From Muribaculaceae bacterium (GTDB taxonomy: Bacteria; Bacteroidota; Bacteroidia; Bacteroidales; Muribaculaceae), in assembly GCA_011959405.1 (NCBI GenBank), contig BLLX01000016.1, forward strand, positions 1-34,798: 34,798 nt of DNA, given 5' to 3'. The position numbers and the translations under genes are program-made. Positions 32,625 through 34,798 of this stretch are shown here, one piece after another. Within the stretch, counting starts at the first letter, position 1; the number at the start of each line of letters is the position of its first letter. The notes beneath the pieces are model-generated. The model searched no databases. It was not told where the DNA came from and was given only the letters and a program-made list of their open reading frames with translations.

Positions 32625-33503
32625 ATGAACACGATGACACGGCGCATCACAACAGCCTTCACAGCGGCCGCCCTGTGCGCGGCCGCCGCATGGGCCGCCG
32701 ACTCCTCCTCCCGCGTCAGATTCCATAACGAAGCGGCCGACACCACCCGTCTCAACGAACTGATAAGTGCCGCCGCCCGGATCGACAGCCACTCCCGACG
32801 CATCGAATGGCTCGGACACAGATTCATCGGGGCCCCTTACGTCGCAGGCACACTCAACTGCGACGGCACGGAGGAACGTATCACCGTCAACCTCGACGAA
32901 TTCGACTGCACTACACTTGTGGAGACTGTGCTCGCCATCAATGCCGCCGCGGCCGACCGAAGGCTGTCGTGGCGTGACTTCCTGTATGCGCTTGAAAACA
33001 TGCGCTATCGCTCCGGCACTATGGCTGGATACGCGTCCCGTCTGCACTACATAACGGACTGGGCACTCGACAATTCCCACCGCGGCAACCTGCGCGAGAT
33101 CACCTCATCCATGCCCAAAGCTGTCTATACGGAAAAGAATCTGGACTTCATGTCGACCCACGCCAACGCCTATCCGCAACTCGCCGACTCCGCCCAGCTC
33201 GCCGGAATCAAAGCCACAGAACGCAATTTCCGCCATATCAGGATATACTACATCAAAAGCGCAGACGTAGATACTCCCGAAGTGCAGAATGCCCTGCAAA
33301 GCGGCGACATTGTAGCACTGTCCACCAAAATAAAAGGTCTCGACGTAACCCACATGGGCATCATAGTCAAAGAACCGGGCAAACCGGCGGGACTGCTGCA
33401 CGCGTCAAGCAAACACGGCAAAGTGACGGTGGATCCGCTGTCGCTCGCCGACTACCTCCGCCGCTCCCGGTCAGTGACGGGCATAAGGATCTTCAGACCG
33501 TAA
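32625..33503 (+). CDS. Secreted DUF1460 (NlpC/P60-like, amidase-type) protein
   Basis: 292 residues. A signal peptide (MTRRITTAFTAAALCAAAAW AA) leads into a DUF1460 domain: FIGAPYVAGTLN at about residue 68, the probable nucleophile C95 in LDEFDCTTLVE, and the probable catalytic His in VTHMGIIVK near residue 245. LLHASSKHGKVTVDPLSLAD and the final RSVTGIRIFRP match the family end. DUF1460 proteins are papain-like and are thought to cut cell-wall amide bonds (N-acetylmuramoyl-L-alanine amidase-like), in the periplasm; substrate is inferred from the fold. It lies 53 nt after ychF. Its last 52 bp overlap the end of the convergent glycosyltransferase gene. Confidence 0.88.
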   Translation: MNTMTRRITTAFTAAALCAAAAWAADSSSRVRFHNEAADTTRLNELISAAARIDSHSRRIEWLGHRFIGAPYVAGTLNCDGTEERITVNLDEFDCTTLVETVLAINAAAADRRLSWRDFLYALENMRYRSGTMAGYASRLHYITDWALDNSHRGNLREITSSMPKAVYTEKNLDFMSTHANAYPQLADSAQLAGIKATERNFRHIRIYYIKSADVDTPEVQNALQSGDIVALSTKIKGLDVTHMGIIVKEPGKPAGLLHASSKHGKVTVDPLSLADYLRRSRSVTGIRIFRP

Positions 33504-34402
33504 AGCCAGCGGCGCACGCGGGTGCGGAAAGCAAGGCGAAGCGACACAGCACTACACGTACGGTCCAGTGCGTCCACCGCACACGGGTCGCCCGACGCTA
33601 TGGCCAGATACATGGCGTATGCCCCCAGTTTTCTCAGACCCGGATCAATGAGCCGGCGCGACACCCCGGTTCGCGATGCCAGAGCTGCCGTCATCCCTAT
33701 GCTCGCTCTATAGAATCCGGCGGCCCGAGAGAGCCTTGCCGGATTGCTCACGGAGTCGCCGCCCACACTGTAGCAGAGAGTCACCTGCGGCATATACGCC
33801 ACCTTCCATCGGGCAGCCAGCACAGCCATGATAGGCAGGTCCTCGGCACACTGGGAACGGAAAAACTCACGGTCGGCAGTATATTCGGCCATAATCGCAT
33901 CGCGCCTGTACATCGCCGTGCACAGATGCACCGGCTGCGGCTTGTCATGTCGCAGCAGCCTAAGAAGCACATCCCTGCCGCCGGCCACCGGCGGATAGTC
34001 CAGACACACTGTCTCGCCTGCACTGGTACGCCATGCGGTGTGCACCAACGCTATCTCCGGATCCGAATCGAGCACCGCGACCTGACCGGCCAGCTTGTCG
34101 GGATCAATCCAGTAATCGTCGCCTGCACAATCGGCCACATACTCTCCGCAGGCCGATTCCAGACAATCGAAATAATTGCGTGTCACACCCTTGTTAGGCG
34201 CAGCCGGCATTAGCCGCACCACCTCCGGATAACGGCGCGCATACTCCTCACACACGGCCCGCGTGCCGTCGGCCGACGCATCGTCGCCCACCACTATCTC
34301 AAACGGAAAATCCACCCTCTGCGACAATATATGGTCAAGCGTGCGCGAGATGCTGTCACGCTGGTTATATGTCACCACAATCACCGAAACCTTCTTCTTC
34401 AT
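33452..34402 (-). CDS. Family 2 glycosyltransferase
   Basis: A 316-residue GT2 of GT-A fold. The N-terminus VSVIVVTYNQRDSISRTLDH is the nucleotide-sugar binding start. VGDDASADGT holds the first acidic pair, and the DxD-like site with the acceptor region is ADCAGDDYWIDPDKL, about residues 92-106. A further LPIMAVLAARWKVAYMPQVT gives the usual later catalytic segment. No membrane helix is evident. Such enzymes add one sugar in capsule, O-antigen or exopolysaccharide synthesis. Its ATG overlaps the upstream GT4 stop by 4 nt (ATGA), so both belong to a polysaccharide operon that continues beyond the window. The 3' end overlaps the convergent DUF1460 gene by 52 bp. Confidence 0.92.
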   Translation of the reverse strand: MKKKVSVIVVTYNQRDSISRTLDHILSQRVDFPFEIVVGDDASADGTRAVCEEYARRYPEVVRLMPAAPNKGVTRNYFDCLESACGEYVADCAGDDYWIDPDKLAGQVAVLDSDPEIALVHTAWRTSAGETVCLDYPPVAGGRDVLLRLLRHDKPQPVHLCTAMYRRDAIMAEYTADREFFRSQCAEDLPIMAVLAARWKVAYMPQVTLCYSVGGDSVSNPARLSRAAGFYRASIGMTAALASRTGVSRRLIDPGLRKLGAYAMYLAIASGDPCAVDALDRTCSAVSLRLAFRTRVRRWLYGLKILMPVTDRERRR

Positions 34403-34798
34403 GGCACCAGTCCCCTTATTTCACGCGCGAAGGCGCGACGCAACGGCTCCGCGTCAAGATCACGGCGCCACCGCTCCAGAGCTGCGGCCCGCATGGCCTG
34501 ACGCCGCGGCATGGCCGCATCGGCCGCCGACACGAATTCCTCAGGTACCGGCGCCGGCGACAGCAACGCCCCCACCTCAGCGTCGATTATCTCAGGCACT
34601 CCGCCAACCCCCGACGCAATCACAGGCACCCCGTAGCTCAAGGCCTCGCACAAGGCTATTGGCCTGCCGCCCTCTGAACGGCTCATCATCACCACAAAGT
34701 CCACATGACGTCCGCCCAGTATGGCCCTGACTCCTGAATTGGGCAACGCGCCGCAAAGCTCCACATCGAGGTTGGCCGGCACATCCTCCGCAGCCTGA
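34399..34798 (-). CDS. Family 4 glycosyltransferase, C-terminal part (cut by window edge)
   Basis: At least 132 residues, open to the window edge; the start is outside. It shows the C-terminal Rossmann domain of GT-B family 4 enzymes: VDFVVMMSRSEGGRPIALCE, with the E-x7-E pair (SEGGRPIALCE), then ALSYGVPVIASGVGGVPEII, where the donor diphosphate and sugar are bound. A helical tail with many Arg/Ala (MPRRQAMRAAALERWRRDLD) closes it. It should transfer a sugar from a nucleotide donor to a growing glycan. It is coupled by a 4-nt ATGA overlap to the GT2 gene. Confidence 0.9.
   Translation of the reverse strand, partial: QAAEDVPANLDVELCGALPNSGVRAILGGRHVDFVVMMSRSEGGRPIALCEALSYGVPVIASGVGGVPEIIDAEVGALLSPAPVPEEFVSAADAAMPRRQAMRAAALERWRRDLDAEPLRRAFAREIRGLVP

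Noticed and set aside
31636-32640. 334-codon open frame on the minus strand opposite ychF
   Set aside because: It covers a clearly functional ychF gene, gives a Phe/Val/Gly-rich sequence without domains, and is a by-product of G+C-rich codon use in ychF.

Overview
The window reads as chromosomal DNA of a member of the order Bacteroidales, with the family Muribaculaceae as a tentative best guess. The evidence is the repeated -7 promoter box TAnnTTTG, a secretome rich in M6 peptidases, Fn3 and 'choice-of-anchor J' domains with Gly-Ile-Tyr C-terminal tails, DUF4831, DUF1460 and DUF6359 proteins, and the gene order sigma-54 activator - lptE - TPR protein - secG. There are no rRNA or tRNA genes and no CRISPR array.

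Positions 1 to about 3,540 look like an accessory island. Base composition is clearly more A+T rich than the rest: single 60-base lines counted by hand gave 35-45% G+C here and 52-57% in later genes. On the minus strand lies a tight operon of a sugar/maltose-type O-acetyltransferase, a secreted DUF1349 protein and a VOC (glyoxalase-fold) protein. A LuxR-type regulator diverges from it, and an 18-bp perfect palindrome carrying a TAnnTTTG box on each strand lies between them. Next to this is the scar of a mobile element: the N-terminal third of a tyrosine integrase runs directly into what looks like the tail of a relaxase.

Positions 3,600 to 17,480 are mostly housekeeping genes: a fosmidomycin-resistance-type MFS exporter, rsmA (ksgA) and dapA (coupled, minus), alaS and an AMP-forming acyl-CoA synthetase, a secreted M6 metallopeptidase with a DUF6359 tail, a DUF4831 protein behind the NAD(P)HX repair enzyme nnr (minus), and ybaK-aroC (coupled, minus).

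Positions 17,580 to 24,945 hold a secretion-related pair: a 1,494-residue modular adhesin-like protein and, 6 nt later, a second M6 metallopeptidase of 957 residues. Both carry the same unusual nested architecture, a jelly-roll-like module inserted inside an Fn3 domain, and both end in related tails resembling type IX sorting domains. This is the strongest candidate for a little-described functional unit in the window.

Positions 25,000 to 29,240 hold an envelope/translation cluster: a receiver-less sigma-54 activator, LptE, a TPR-like protein, SecG, and prfB with an intact +1 programmed frameshift. Then follow a PpiD/SurA-like chaperone, ychF, a DUF1460 secreted amidase-like protein, and a minus-strand glycosyltransferase pair (GT4 cut by the window edge, then GT2). 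All functions are assigned by reading protein motifs; no database search was possible.
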